Assembly (NCBI GenBank): GCA_041946965.1
Contig: JBHGBM010000060.1
Span: forward strand, 1 to 34,648
Source: JBHGBM01 sp041946965
Lineage (GTDB): Bacteria; Acidobacteriota; Terriglobia; Bryobacterales; Bryobacteraceae
Length of the DNA: 34,648 nucleotides
Direction of reading: 5' to 3'
The translations under genes and the position numbers were made by a program. The notes under the pieces are model-generated. The model did not search any database, had not been told where the DNA came from, and was given only the letters and a program-made list of their open reading frames with translations. Each line of letters starts with the position of its first letter. The first letter of the stretch is position 1. Below, one piece after another: positions 7,820 through 16,418 of this stretch.

Positions 7820-7969
7820 GCTGTTCTCAATTTAACCGAAAACGGCAAAATTTAAGCCACTAAATTTCAGAGACAAGGTAACGTTCTCTACTCCACGGGG
7901 TTGCGACATATCCGCCAGTGTACGTTTCACCCCCGGGGGCGGTGCTCCGCCGAAAGTACGGCGAAGCGG

Positions 7970-7975
7970 TACACT
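7970..7975 (+). promoter_or_regulatory. -10 box (TACACT) exactly 6 nt before the start of the TlpA-like gene
   Basis: TACACT at 7970-7975 is followed by CTGAAT and then the ATG at 7982. There is no Shine-Dalgarno sequence. The spacing would put transcription start at the A of the ATG, a leaderless arrangement. The remaining 150 nt upstream show only scattered AT-rich tracts and small inverted repeats (for example CGCCG and CGGCG near 7949-7963). Confidence 0.45.
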
Positions 7976-7981
7976 CTGAAT

Positions 7982-8479
7982 ATGGGATCTGCCAGACCGG
8001 GCCGGCCTCCTGCTGTTGGCGAACGCGCTCCCGCGTTTCGACTGTCGAACCTAAGCGGCGGCGAGACCTCTCTGGTGGAGACCCTGCCGGCCGGGCCGGT
8101 ATTGCTGGCGTTCTTTAAGATCTCCTGCCCGGTATGCCAGTTGACGCTGCCGTTCCTGGAGCGCATCCACCAGGAGTCCGCGGCGCCGCGGCTGGCCATC
8201 TACGGAATCTCCCAGGACGGCCCGGACTGGACGCGCGATTTCATGAAGCGTTTCGGAATCACCTTCCCGGTCCTGCTCGACCCGGAAAAGGGCGGCTATC
8301 CGGCCAGCAATGCGTACGGGCTGACCACCGTGCCCACGCTGTTTCTGGTGGAGCGGGACGGCACGGTTTCGTGGTTCCTGGAAGGCTTCAACAAGGCGGA
8401 GATAGGCGCCCTGGCCCGCAAGGCCGGCGTGAACCCCTACCGTCCGGGCGAGTACGTCCCGGAGTGGAAGGCGGGTTGA
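7982..8479 (+). CDS. TlpA/AhpC-like thioredoxin-fold protein
   Basis: The 165-residue product is a redoxin of the AhpC/TSA-TlpA group. The redox centre is CPVC (C49, C52) after the strand VLLAFFKIS, and the cis-proline loop is TVPTLFL. No signal peptide or membrane anchor is visible from the ATG at 7982, so a cytoplasmic thiol reductase or peroxiredoxin-like role is more likely than periplasmic cytochrome maturation. An upstream in-frame ATG at 7901 would add 27 residues without homologous character. A -10 box 6 nt before 7982 supports the shorter start. It is followed after 39 nt by the ferredoxin gene, so the two may be co-transcribed. Confidence 0.85.
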   Translation: MGSARPGRPPAVGERAPAFRLSNLSGGETSLVETLPAGPVLLAFFKISCPVCQLTLPFLERIHQESAAPRLAIYGISQDGPDWTRDFMKRFGITFPVLLDPEKGGYPASNAYGLTTVPTLFLVERDGTVSWFLEGFNKAEIGALARKAGVNPYRPGEYVPEWKAG

Positions 8480-8497
8480 GGGTCCCGCAACTACTGA

Positions 8498-8510
8498 CTC
8501 CCGGCGGGAG
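8498..8510 (+). promoter_or_regulatory. Inverted repeat containing the ribosome binding site of the ferredoxin gene
   Basis: CTCCC and GGGAG surround a three-base loop within CTCCCGGCGGGAG. The GGGAG (8506-8510) is also the best Shine-Dalgarno match for the ATG at 8519 (8-nt spacing). Folding would hide the ribosome binding site. This is seen in sequence only; a regulatory role is speculation. Confidence 0.25.
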
Positions 8511-8518
8511 CGAGACAA

Positions 8519-9013
8519 ATGACCAACAGGCTGGAAGACGTATTAGGCGCGGGCGGCGCCATAGTCAAGGGCATGGCGGTGACGCTGCGGGCGATGTTCT
8601 CGCCGGCGATCACGGAGAACTATCCGGATGAGCCGCCGCCGCTGGAGGATCGCTACCGCGGCGCGCACGTATTGAGACGCGACGCCGACGGCATGGAGAA
8701 GTGCGTCGCCTGTTTCCTGTGCGCGGCGGCCTGCCCCTCCAATTGCATCTACATCGAAGCGGCCGAAAATACCGGGCCCGTGCGCATCAGCGCCGGGGAC
8801 CGTTATGCCCGCGTGTACAACATAGACTACAACCGCTGCATCTTCTGCGGCTATTGCGTGGAAGCCTGCCCTACCGACGCGATTACCCACGGCCACGGCT
8901 TCGAGCTGGCTGGATACAACACCGCGGCACTGGTCATGCGTAAGGAGCAGATGCTGGAGCGCGCCGGCAGTGAAACCGGATTTGACATTCCCGGTTTGAC
9001 AATCGCACGATGA
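8519..9013 (+). CDS. nuoI: NuoI-type 2x[4Fe-4S] ferredoxin (NADH-quinone oxidoreductase subunit I)
   Basis: The 164-residue protein matches complex I subunit NuoI. An N-terminal amphipathic helix with a GMAVTLRAMF segment lies against the membrane. Two four-cysteine clusters follow: C62, C65, C68 with C72, and C107, C110, C113 with C117. The length and the Tyr-Asn-Thr-Ala-Ala-Leu tail are typical of NuoI. In complex I this subunit carries clusters N6a and N6b towards the quinone site. No other nuo gene is in this window, so it is either a detached or second copy or belongs to a modified enzyme. It lies between a thiol-redox protein and serine acetyltransferase. Confidence 0.9.
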   Translation: MTNRLEDVLGAGGAIVKGMAVTLRAMFSPAITENYPDEPPPLEDRYRGAHVLRRDADGMEKCVACFLCAAACPSNCIYIEAAENTGPVRISAGDRYARVYNIDYNRCIFCGYCVEACPTDAITHGHGFELAGYNTAALVMRKEQMLERAGSETGFDIPGLTIAR

Positions 9014-9035
9014 AATTAACGGACACACCAGGGAC

Positions 9036-9680
9036 ATGTTTCGAGCGATTCGGGAACAGATCGATACGGTCTTCCGCGAAGATCCCGCCGCCAAGAGCAC
9101 GATCGAGATCCTCCTCTGTTATCCCGGCGTGCACGCCATTCTGTTTCACCGACTGGCCCACAAACTGTGGAAGGCGCGCGTGCCGCTGCTGCCGAGGCTG
9201 ATCTCGCAGATCAGCCGCTTTCTCACCGGCATCGAGATTCATCCGGGCGCCACGATCGGGCGGCGCTTCTTCATCGACCACGGCATGGGCGTGGTGATCG
9301 GCGAGACGGCGGAAATCGGCGACGACGTGCTGCTCTACCAGGGCGTCACGTTGGGCGGCACCGGCAACGAGAAAGGCAAGCGTCACCCCACGCTGGGCAA
9401 CCGCGTGGTGGTCGGCACCGGCGCCAAGGTGCTGGGCAGCATCCGGGTGGGCAACAACGTCAAGATCGGCGCGGGGTCCGTGGTGGTGCGGCCCGTGCCG
9501 GACAATTGCACCGTGGTCGGCATCCCGGGCCGGGTGGTGCGCTCGCGCGGGGAAAGCGGAGTGCTCGAACACGGCAAGCTGCCGGACCCCGAAGGGCAGG
9601 CCATTGAGGACCTCTCCCGCCGCGTGGACGAGCTCGAGCAGATGGTGCGGCAGCTCGCCTCCGAACGCACTCTGCGGTAG
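9036..9680 (+). CDS. cysE: Serine O-acetyltransferase
   Basis: The enzyme makes O-acetyl-L-serine from acetyl-CoA and serine, the first step of cysteine synthesis. The 214-residue protein has a short helical N-terminal domain (YPGVHAILFHRLAHKLW, about 30-46). A left-handed beta-helix of hexapeptide repeats follows (GIEIHPGATIGRRFFIDHG, GVVIGETAEIGDDVLLYQG, VGNNVKIGAGSVVV), with the GTGNEKGKRHP loop. It is the short EpsC/CysE type without the long N-terminal extension. The C-terminal 40 residues form a predicted coiled coil (EDLSRRVDELEQMVRQLA). No cysK is adjacent. It converges on the carbamoyltransferase gene with only 3 nt between stop codons. Confidence 0.95.
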   Translation: MFRAIREQIDTVFREDPAAKSTIEILLCYPGVHAILFHRLAHKLWKARVPLLPRLISQISRFLTGIEIHPGATIGRRFFIDHGMGVVIGETAEIGDDVLLYQGVTLGGTGNEKGKRHPTLGNRVVVGTGAKVLGSIRVGNNVKIGAGSVVVRPVPDNCTVVGIPGRVVRSRGESGVLEHGKLPDPEGQAIEDLSRRVDELEQMVRQLASERTLR

Positions 9681-9683
9681 CGC

Positions 9684-11251
9684 TTACTTTTGCAGGAAGA
9701 AGTGACCCACAAACATGGAGTCGATGCCGGAGGAATAGAAGCTTCTCACGGCGTCGCGCGGCGTGCAGACCAGCGGTTCACCAAACAGGTTGAACGACGT
9801 GTTGTATAGCACGGGCAGGCCGGAGGCCTTGCCCGCCGCGTGCAGCAGGTTCCAGTAGAGCGGGTTGTCCTCACGCGAGACCAGGTGCACGCGCACCAGG
9901 TCGCCCGCCAGGATGGCGGCCTCGAACTGCTTGCGATATGCCGGCCGCACGCGGCCCACGGTCGCCAGGAAGCGCGCGTTCGGCCCGGTTTCGAAATACT
10001 GGGAGGCCAGCTCGGCGGGCACGGACGCGGCGAACTTGCGGAACGGTTCGCGGTGCTTGATGTAGGTATTCAGGTTCTCCGTCGAGTACGGGTCGAGCGG
10101 CGAAGCCAAAATGCTGCGGTTGCCGAGCGCGCGCGGGCCGAACTCCATGCGGCCATGCATCCAGGCGACGATCCTGTTGTCGGAAAGCTGTTCGACCGCG
10201 CGCTCGATCAGCTCGCCGTCGGTCAGCAGATAGCGGAAGCGCAGCTTGCAGTTCTCGAGCACCTGCTTGATCTCTTCGGCGGTGAAGCTAGGGCCGAGGC
10301 AGAGATTCCCCAGGCTCGCCTGCCGGGGGTTGCCATCCACCTGGTGCCAGGCGTAAAGCGCCGCGCCCACCGCGTTGCCGGCGTTGCCGGCGGCCGGCTG
10401 CACAAACACGTTCTTGAAGGCGGAGCAGCGCTCGAGCGCGGAGACCAGCAGCGCATTGAGCCCGAGCCCGCCGGCGAAGCACAGGTTCGTGCCCCGGCCG
10501 GCCATGCGTATCACGGTATCTTCCGTGGCTTTCTGGATGCCGGCGGCCACGTCCGCGCGCATGGCGTCCGGAATCGGCGAGCCGTCCGGAAGGCCGAGGC
10601 GCTCGAAGAACTTGGCGCTGAAGCCGCCGTTCTTGTGCCGCTCGGCGTCGAAGAAGGAGCGGTCCACACGCGGCCAGCCGTCCTGCGCCCAAGGCACGAT
10701 CTCGAGGAACAGGCCGTGGAAGCGGTCCGTGCCGGCGGCGGAGAGCCACTGGACTTTGTGCTCGTCGCGGCGCGCGGCCAGGCCCAGGAGTTCCGTCACA
10801 CGCCCGTACAACTCGCCGAGCGAATCCGGGAAGTGGCTTTCCTTTTCGAGAGTGATCTGATTTCCCGCGGCGTGCCAGCGCGCGCCGCAGCGGAAATCTC
10901 CCGCGCGGTCGAGCGTGAGCACGGTGGCTTCCTCGAAGGGCGAAGCATAATAGGCCGAGCAGGCGTGCGCCGTGTGGTGCTCCACCAGCACGATGCGCGC
11001 CGCCGGAAACATGGCGCGCAGGCGCAGATGCGTCTCGGGCCCGGAGGGAACCGGGCGGACGATGGCCACTGAGTCCACGTCGCCGGGCGTGGCGCCCGCC
11101 AGGCGCAGACAGGCGGAGATGGATTCCTCAGGCAGCAACCCGCGCGCGCCGTGCCGGTTGAGCTTGGCCTCCTCGATGGCCGCCGCCAGTTGCCCGTCTT
11201 TGAGCAGCGCGGTGGCGGCGTCGCCCTGCACGCCTCCGATACCGAGAACGA

Positions 11252-11255
<4 letters not shown>
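9684..11255 (-). CDS. Carbamoyltransferase of the NodU/CmcH family
   Basis: The 523-residue protein has the two-domain NodU/CmcH/TobZ architecture. The N-terminal ASKHA-like Kae1-type domain has the metal-binding HHTAH (H93, H94, H97) and LDRAGD at 116-121. The C-terminal YrdC-like domain has FGPRALGNRS. Family members use carbamoyl phosphate and ATP to O-carbamoylate sugars or antibiotics through a carbamoyl-adenylate. The acceptor here is unknown, and no biosynthetic cluster surrounds it. Its ATG overlaps the glnS stop by 4 nt, an odd pairing with translation genes that recurs in some genomes as simple operon packing. It is the last gene of the dut-gltX-glnS operon. Confidence 0.92.
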
Positions 11256-12952
<1,697 letters not shown>

Positions 12953-12965
12953 GGCTGCCTCTCTT

Positions 12966-14387
12966 CTACTGCAATTTCGCGATCGCCTGCCCGATGCGTT
13001 CCAGGCAGGTTTCGCGGCCCAGGACCGCCAGGGTTTCGAACAGCGGAGGCGCGTTCTTGCGGCCGCAGACGGCCACGCGGACCGGCTGGAACATCTGGCC
13101 GGCCTTGATGCCGAGGTCCTTGGAAGCGGCGCGCAGAGCGGCCTCGATCCCTTCGTGAGTGAACTCCGCCGCCGCCAGCACCTCGCGCGCGCGAAGCAGC
13201 GACGCCCTCGCCATGGCGGCGTCGCCCTTCTGCGGGATCAGCTCCGCGGGGTCGTAAGGCGCAAGTTGTTCCACGAAGAAAAAGTCCGCCACCGTAGCCG
13301 CTTCGCTCAGCAGCCGGATGCGCTCCTGGATAAGCGGCGTGACGGCGAGCACCTTGGCGGCGCCGGCCGCGGGCAGAAACGGCGCCAGCATCCGGGCCAG
13401 TTCCGGCGCCGCGAGCGAGCGGATGTGCACCGAGTTCAGCCACACGGCCTTGGGATCGAAAGGATCCTGCTCGGTAAAGTTCACCACCGCGTTGGACTTG
13501 TTGATGCCCTCGAAGGAGAACGCATCCACCAGTTCCTGGCGCGTCATCTGCTCGCGGTCGTCCTTGGGCGACCAGCCCAGCAGGCAGAGGAAATTCACAA
13601 AGGCGTGTGGGAGGAAGCCCGCGTCGCGGTAGGTAGTCACGCTGACTACGGGGCCGTGGCGGCGCTTGGAGAGCTTGGTGCCGTCGGGGGCGACCAAGAG
13701 AGGCAGGTGTGCGAACACCGGCGGCTCCACGCCCAGCGCGCGGAAGATGAGCACGTGCTTGAAAGTGTTGGTGAGATGGTCCTGTCCCCGGATGATGTGG
13801 CTGATACGCAGGCCGGCGTCATCGGCGCACGAAGCCAGGTGATACGTGGGCATGCCGTCGCTGCGCAGCAGGGCGAAGTCTTCGATATCGGCGGTGGATT
13901 TCGACTGCGCGCCGTAGACGCCGTCGGCGAACGTGATGTCCCGGACCGGGTCGCGCGGCACGCGATAGCGCAGCGCGAACGGCTCACCCGCTGCGGCGCG
14001 GCGGTCGCTTTCCTCGCGCGACAACTCGCGCATCCCGGAATTGCACAACCAGGCGCCGCCCGCGCGGGCTTTCTCTTCTTCCGATTGCGCCGGAGTGAAG
14101 TCCCGGTAGGCGAGTCCCTTCTCGAAGATGGCCTCGGCCGCCTTGCGGTGCAGCGCGAGGCGCTCGGATTGGCGGTATTGCTCGTCCCAGCCCAGTTCCA
14201 GCCAGCGCAGCCCCTCGAAGATGGAATTGAGCGAGGCTTCGGTGTTGCGCTCCACATCGGTGTCGTCGATGCGCAGGATCATGGCGCCTTCGTGCCGCCG
14301 CGCGTAGAGCCAGTTAAAAATGAACGTGCGGGCGCTTCCGATGTGCAGAAATCCAGTGGGAGAAGGAGCGAAGCGAACTCGAACCAT
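12966..14387 (-). CDS. gltX: Glutamate--tRNA ligase
   Basis: The 473-residue class I enzyme charges tRNA-Glu. It begins with RVRFAPSPTGFLHIGSART, carrying the HIGH-type motif, has RIDDTDVERNTE, and the KMSKS-type loop is KLSKRRHG. The C-terminal helical anticodon-binding domain is present to the end. Whether it is discriminating cannot be read from these motifs alone, but a GlnRS gene 13 nt downstream makes a discriminating enzyme likely. A TATACT box lies 10 nt before the ATG within the 19-nt gap from dut, so an internal promoter is possible. Confidence 0.97.
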   Translation of the reverse strand: MVRVRFAPSPTGFLHIGSARTFIFNWLYARRHEGAMILRIDDTDVERNTEASLNSIFEGLRWLELGWDEQYRQSERLALHRKAAEAIFEKGLAYRDFTPAQSEEEKARAGGAWLCNSGMRELSREESDRRAAAGEPFALRYRVPRDPVRDITFADGVYGAQSKSTADIEDFALLRSDGMPTYHLASCADDAGLRISHIIRGQDHLTNTFKHVLIFRALGVEPPVFAHLPLLVAPDGTKLSKRRHGPVVSVTTYRDAGFLPHAFVNFLCLLGWSPKDDREQMTRQELVDAFSFEGINKSNAVVNFTEQDPFDPKAVWLNSVHIRSLAAPELARMLAPFLPAAGAAKVLAVTPLIQERIRLLSEAATVADFFFVEQLAPYDPAELIPQKGDAAMARASLLRAREVLAAAEFTHEGIEAALRAASKDLGIKAGQMFQPVRVAVCGRKNAPPLFETLAVLGRETCLERIGQAIAKLQ

Positions 14388-14397
14388 GGGAAGTTCC

Positions 14398-14403
14398 AGT
14401 ATA
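14398..14403 (-). promoter_or_regulatory. Possible internal -10 box before gltX
   Basis: TATACT on the minus strand lies 10 nt before the gltX ATG, in the short gap after dut. No -35 box is clear. It may allow expression of gltX-glnS independently of dut. Confidence 0.3.
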
Positions 14404-14406
14404 GCG

Positions 14407-14838
14407 CTACCGCCCGGAGGACCCGAAACCGCCCGCGCCGCGTTGTGTTTCGCTCAGTTCGGATTCGTCCCACTCGATGCGCTCGTAGCGCGCGATGATC
14501 ATCTGGGCGATGCGGTCGCCGGCGTGGACGCGGTAGGGTTCGCGGCCGAGATTGAGCAGGATGATGCGGATTTCGCCGCGATAGCCCGGGTCGATGGTAG
14601 CGGGGCTGTTGGGCAGCGTGATGGCGTGCTTGAGGGCGAGTCCGCTGCGCGGCCGGATCTGGGCTTCGTAGCCGGGGGGCACTTCGATAGCAAGCCCGGT
14701 GGGCACCAGGCGCGGGATGCCCGGTTCGAGCACGGCGTCCTCGGCGGCCGAGAGGTCCATGGCGGCGTCTTCCTCCGGACCGTGGGCGTAGCGTGGCAGT
14801 TCGGCTTGGGGCCGGAGCCGCTGGATTTTGATTCGCAT
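14407..14838 (-). CDS. dut: dUTP diphosphatase
   Basis: The enzyme hydrolyses dUTP to dUMP and pyrophosphate, keeping uracil out of DNA and supplying dUMP for thymidylate synthesis. The 143-residue trimeric dUTPase shows motif 1 (AAMDLSA), motif 2 (IRPRSGLALKH), motif 3 (PATIDPGYRGEIRIILLN), motif 4 (GDRIAQMII) and the flexible C-terminal motif 5 (RGAGGFGSSGR). All five are intact. It is the first gene of a minus-strand operon with gltX, glnS and the carbamoyltransferase. It is divergent from the ThyX-like gene across 26 bp. Confidence 0.97.
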   Translation of the reverse strand: MRIKIQRLRPQAELPRYAHGPEEDAAMDLSAAEDAVLEPGIPRLVPTGLAIEVPPGYEAQIRPRSGLALKHAITLPNSPATIDPGYRGEIRIILLNLGREPYRVHAGDRIAQMIIARYERIEWDESELSETQRGAGGFGSSGR

Positions 14839-14852
14839 CCGGGTTAATCCGT

Positions 14853-14859
14853 TATCATA
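14853..14859. promoter_or_regulatory. Overlapping divergent -10 boxes of dut and the ThyX-like gene
   Basis: The 26-bp gap reads TATCAT on the plus strand (14853-14858, exactly 6 nt before the TTG start of the ThyX-like gene). It reads TATGAT on the minus strand (14854-14859, 15 nt before the dut ATG). No strong -35 box was identified. Confidence 0.5.
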
Positions 14860-14864
14860 GCGTC

Positions 14865-16286
14865 TTGACCCGCAACAAACGCGTTTTCACGCTCGGACCC
14901 CTGCCGCCGGAGAAATGCGCCTACGCGCTGGCGCGGTACAGCCGCTCGCCCGATTCCATCCGGGAGTCGGTGGAATGGGTGCGGCGGCACGATTCCACGC
15001 GGTTCTTCGAAAGCTTCTATTTTCAGTACGGGCACGCCTCCATTGCGGACCTGGGGCACACGGTGGTGTGCTTCGAGGGGCTTTCGGAACTGGCGGCCAC
15101 GGAAATCGAGGAGGAGCCGCTGTGGGACGGGCAGGCGCGGTCTTCGCGCTACCAGGACTTCTCGCGCGCGGGGTTCGTCATCCCGCCGGAGCTCGGCGGC
15201 TCGGCCGTGTACCAGGAAGCCGGGCGCGAACTGCTGGAGGCGTACGCGCAGGTGAACGCGCGCGTGGGGGCCCTGCTTGCCGGGCGGCTTCCCCGCCCCG
15301 CGGACATGAAGCCGGACGCCTATGAGCGCAGCATCGCGGCGCGGGCGTTCGACGTGGCGCGGTACCTGCTGTTCTGGGGCGTGCCGACGAGCGTGGGACA
15401 GGTGGCCAGCATCCGCACGCTGGAGAAGCAGATCCGCCGGCTGAAGGCGTCGGAATACGGGGAACTGCGCGAGCTCGGCCAGGAGTTGGCGGAGGCGTGT
15501 GCGGCCATGCCCGACTACTCGTGGTTCGCGGAAGCGGAGCCGCTGGCGCCCACGCTGGCGCGGCACGCCGGGGCCGACGAGCACGCGCGACGCTCCCGCG
15601 CGGACCTGGCGCGATGGGCGGCGCAGAACCTGCCGCCCCGCGCGGCGGCGACGCCGCCGCCGCGCGTCGATCTGCTGCGGCCCGCGGACCCCGCCGCCGA
15701 TGCCGCCGCCACGCTGCTCTATCCCGTGACCGATCGCCCCTTCCGCGAGCTCTACGAGATCGCGCGCGGCTGGAGCGCGGCGATGCGGGCGGAGGTGTTC
15801 GACACGGCGCTGGCCTCGCGCGGCAGCCGCGACGAGATCCTGGCGGGATTCCGAGGCGCGCCGTACAGCTACGACCTCGCCATCGACATCGGCGCCTACC
15901 GCGATCTGCACCGCCACCGCCGCTGCTACAAGTTCCGCCAGGCGTATACGGACGCGCTCGGCTATGAGACGCCCGCGCTGGTGGACCAAGCCGGCGCCGG
16001 CGACATTTATCGCGCCGCCCTCGATGAGGCGCGCGAGGCCCGCCGCGCCCTGCCCGCACCGGCTTGCGATTATCTGCTGCCCTTCGCCGCGCGCTCGCGT
16101 TTCCTTTTCAAGATGGACTTCGCCGAGGCCGAGTACATCGTGAGGCTGCGCAGCGGCGTGAAGGGCCACTTCAGCTACCGCCAGGTGGCCTGGGAGATGA
16201 AGGAGAAGATGGAGCAGGTGGAGCCGGAACTGGCGCGGCTGATGCAGGCGACGCCGCCCTGGGTGGAAGATCCGCTGAAGAGGTAG
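14865..16286 (+). CDS. Tandem ThyX-like (FAD-dependent thymidylate synthase family) protein
   Basis: The 473-residue product contains two ThyX-like halves. In half 1 (about 1-230), FYFQYGHASIADLGH aligns with the ThyX GHxSxxEH region, SSRY (93-96) matches the end of the ThyX motif, and ARAFDVARYLLFWGVP matches the AREVLP region. In half 2 (about 290-473), RHR (350-352) and the GHFSYRQVAWEM segment align. The canonical RHRx7S motif is therefore split: half 1 keeps the S-x-R-Y end but not RHR, while half 2 keeps RHR but has Tyr at the Ser position. Typical ThyX is 210-260 residues. Whether it makes dTMP is uncertain. The start is TTG with a -10 box 6 nt upstream. Divergence from dut fits dUMP metabolism. 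Confidence 0.8.
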   Translation: MTRNKRVFTLGPLPPEKCAYALARYSRSPDSIRESVEWVRRHDSTRFFESFYFQYGHASIADLGHTVVCFEGLSELAATEIEEEPLWDGQARSSRYQDFSRAGFVIPPELGGSAVYQEAGRELLEAYAQVNARVGALLAGRLPRPADMKPDAYERSIAARAFDVARYLLFWGVPTSVGQVASIRTLEKQIRRLKASEYGELRELGQELAEACAAMPDYSWFAEAEPLAPTLARHAGADEHARRSRADLARWAAQNLPPRAAATPPPRVDLLRPADPAADAAATLLYPVTDRPFRELYEIARGWSAAMRAEVFDTALASRGSRDEILAGFRGAPYSYDLAIDIGAYRDLHRHRRCYKFRQAYTDALGYETPALVDQAGAGDIYRAALDEAREARRALPAPACDYLLPFAARSRFLFKMDFAEAEYIVRLRSGVKGHFSYRQVAWEMKEKMEQVEPELARLMQATPPWVEDPLKR

Positions 16287-16319
16287 GCGACACTGCACCT
16301 CAGCCGCCGCTGATTGTAC

Positions 16320-16393
16320 TTCCTGCCGGCTGGAAGCCCTCCGCCTGAAAGGCGGAGGGATTAGACCCGGTCTGGCGCGGCTTCCGGCAGGAA
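16320..16393. repeat. Nested inverted repeat between convergent genes
   Basis: Three paired arms can stack in one structure. TTCCTGCC (16320-16327) pairs with GGCAGGAA (16386-16393). GGAAGCC (16332-16338) pairs with GGCTTCC (16379-16385). A 9-bp hairpin, CCCTCCGCC (16337-16345) with GGCGGAGGG (16351-16359), has a TGAAA loop. It fills most of the 132-bp space between the stop codons of the ThyX-like gene and the first receptor gene. There is no T-tract. It could be a bidirectional factor-assisted terminator or a REP-like element. No second copy was noticed in the window. Confidence 0.6.
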
Positions 16394-16418
16394 ACGGCTC
16401 GCCAACGTCCGGGACCGC

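Noticed and set aside
9010..9201. Small frame starting with MKLTDTPGTC at the end of nuoI
   Set aside because: It overlaps the start of cysE in another frame, and its translation becomes Ser/Arg-rich as soon as cysE begins.
14844..16298. 484-codon minus-strand frame opposite the ThyX-like gene
   Set aside because: The plus-strand frame shows ThyX family segments throughout and a suitable -10 box. The antisense frame has only biased composition.
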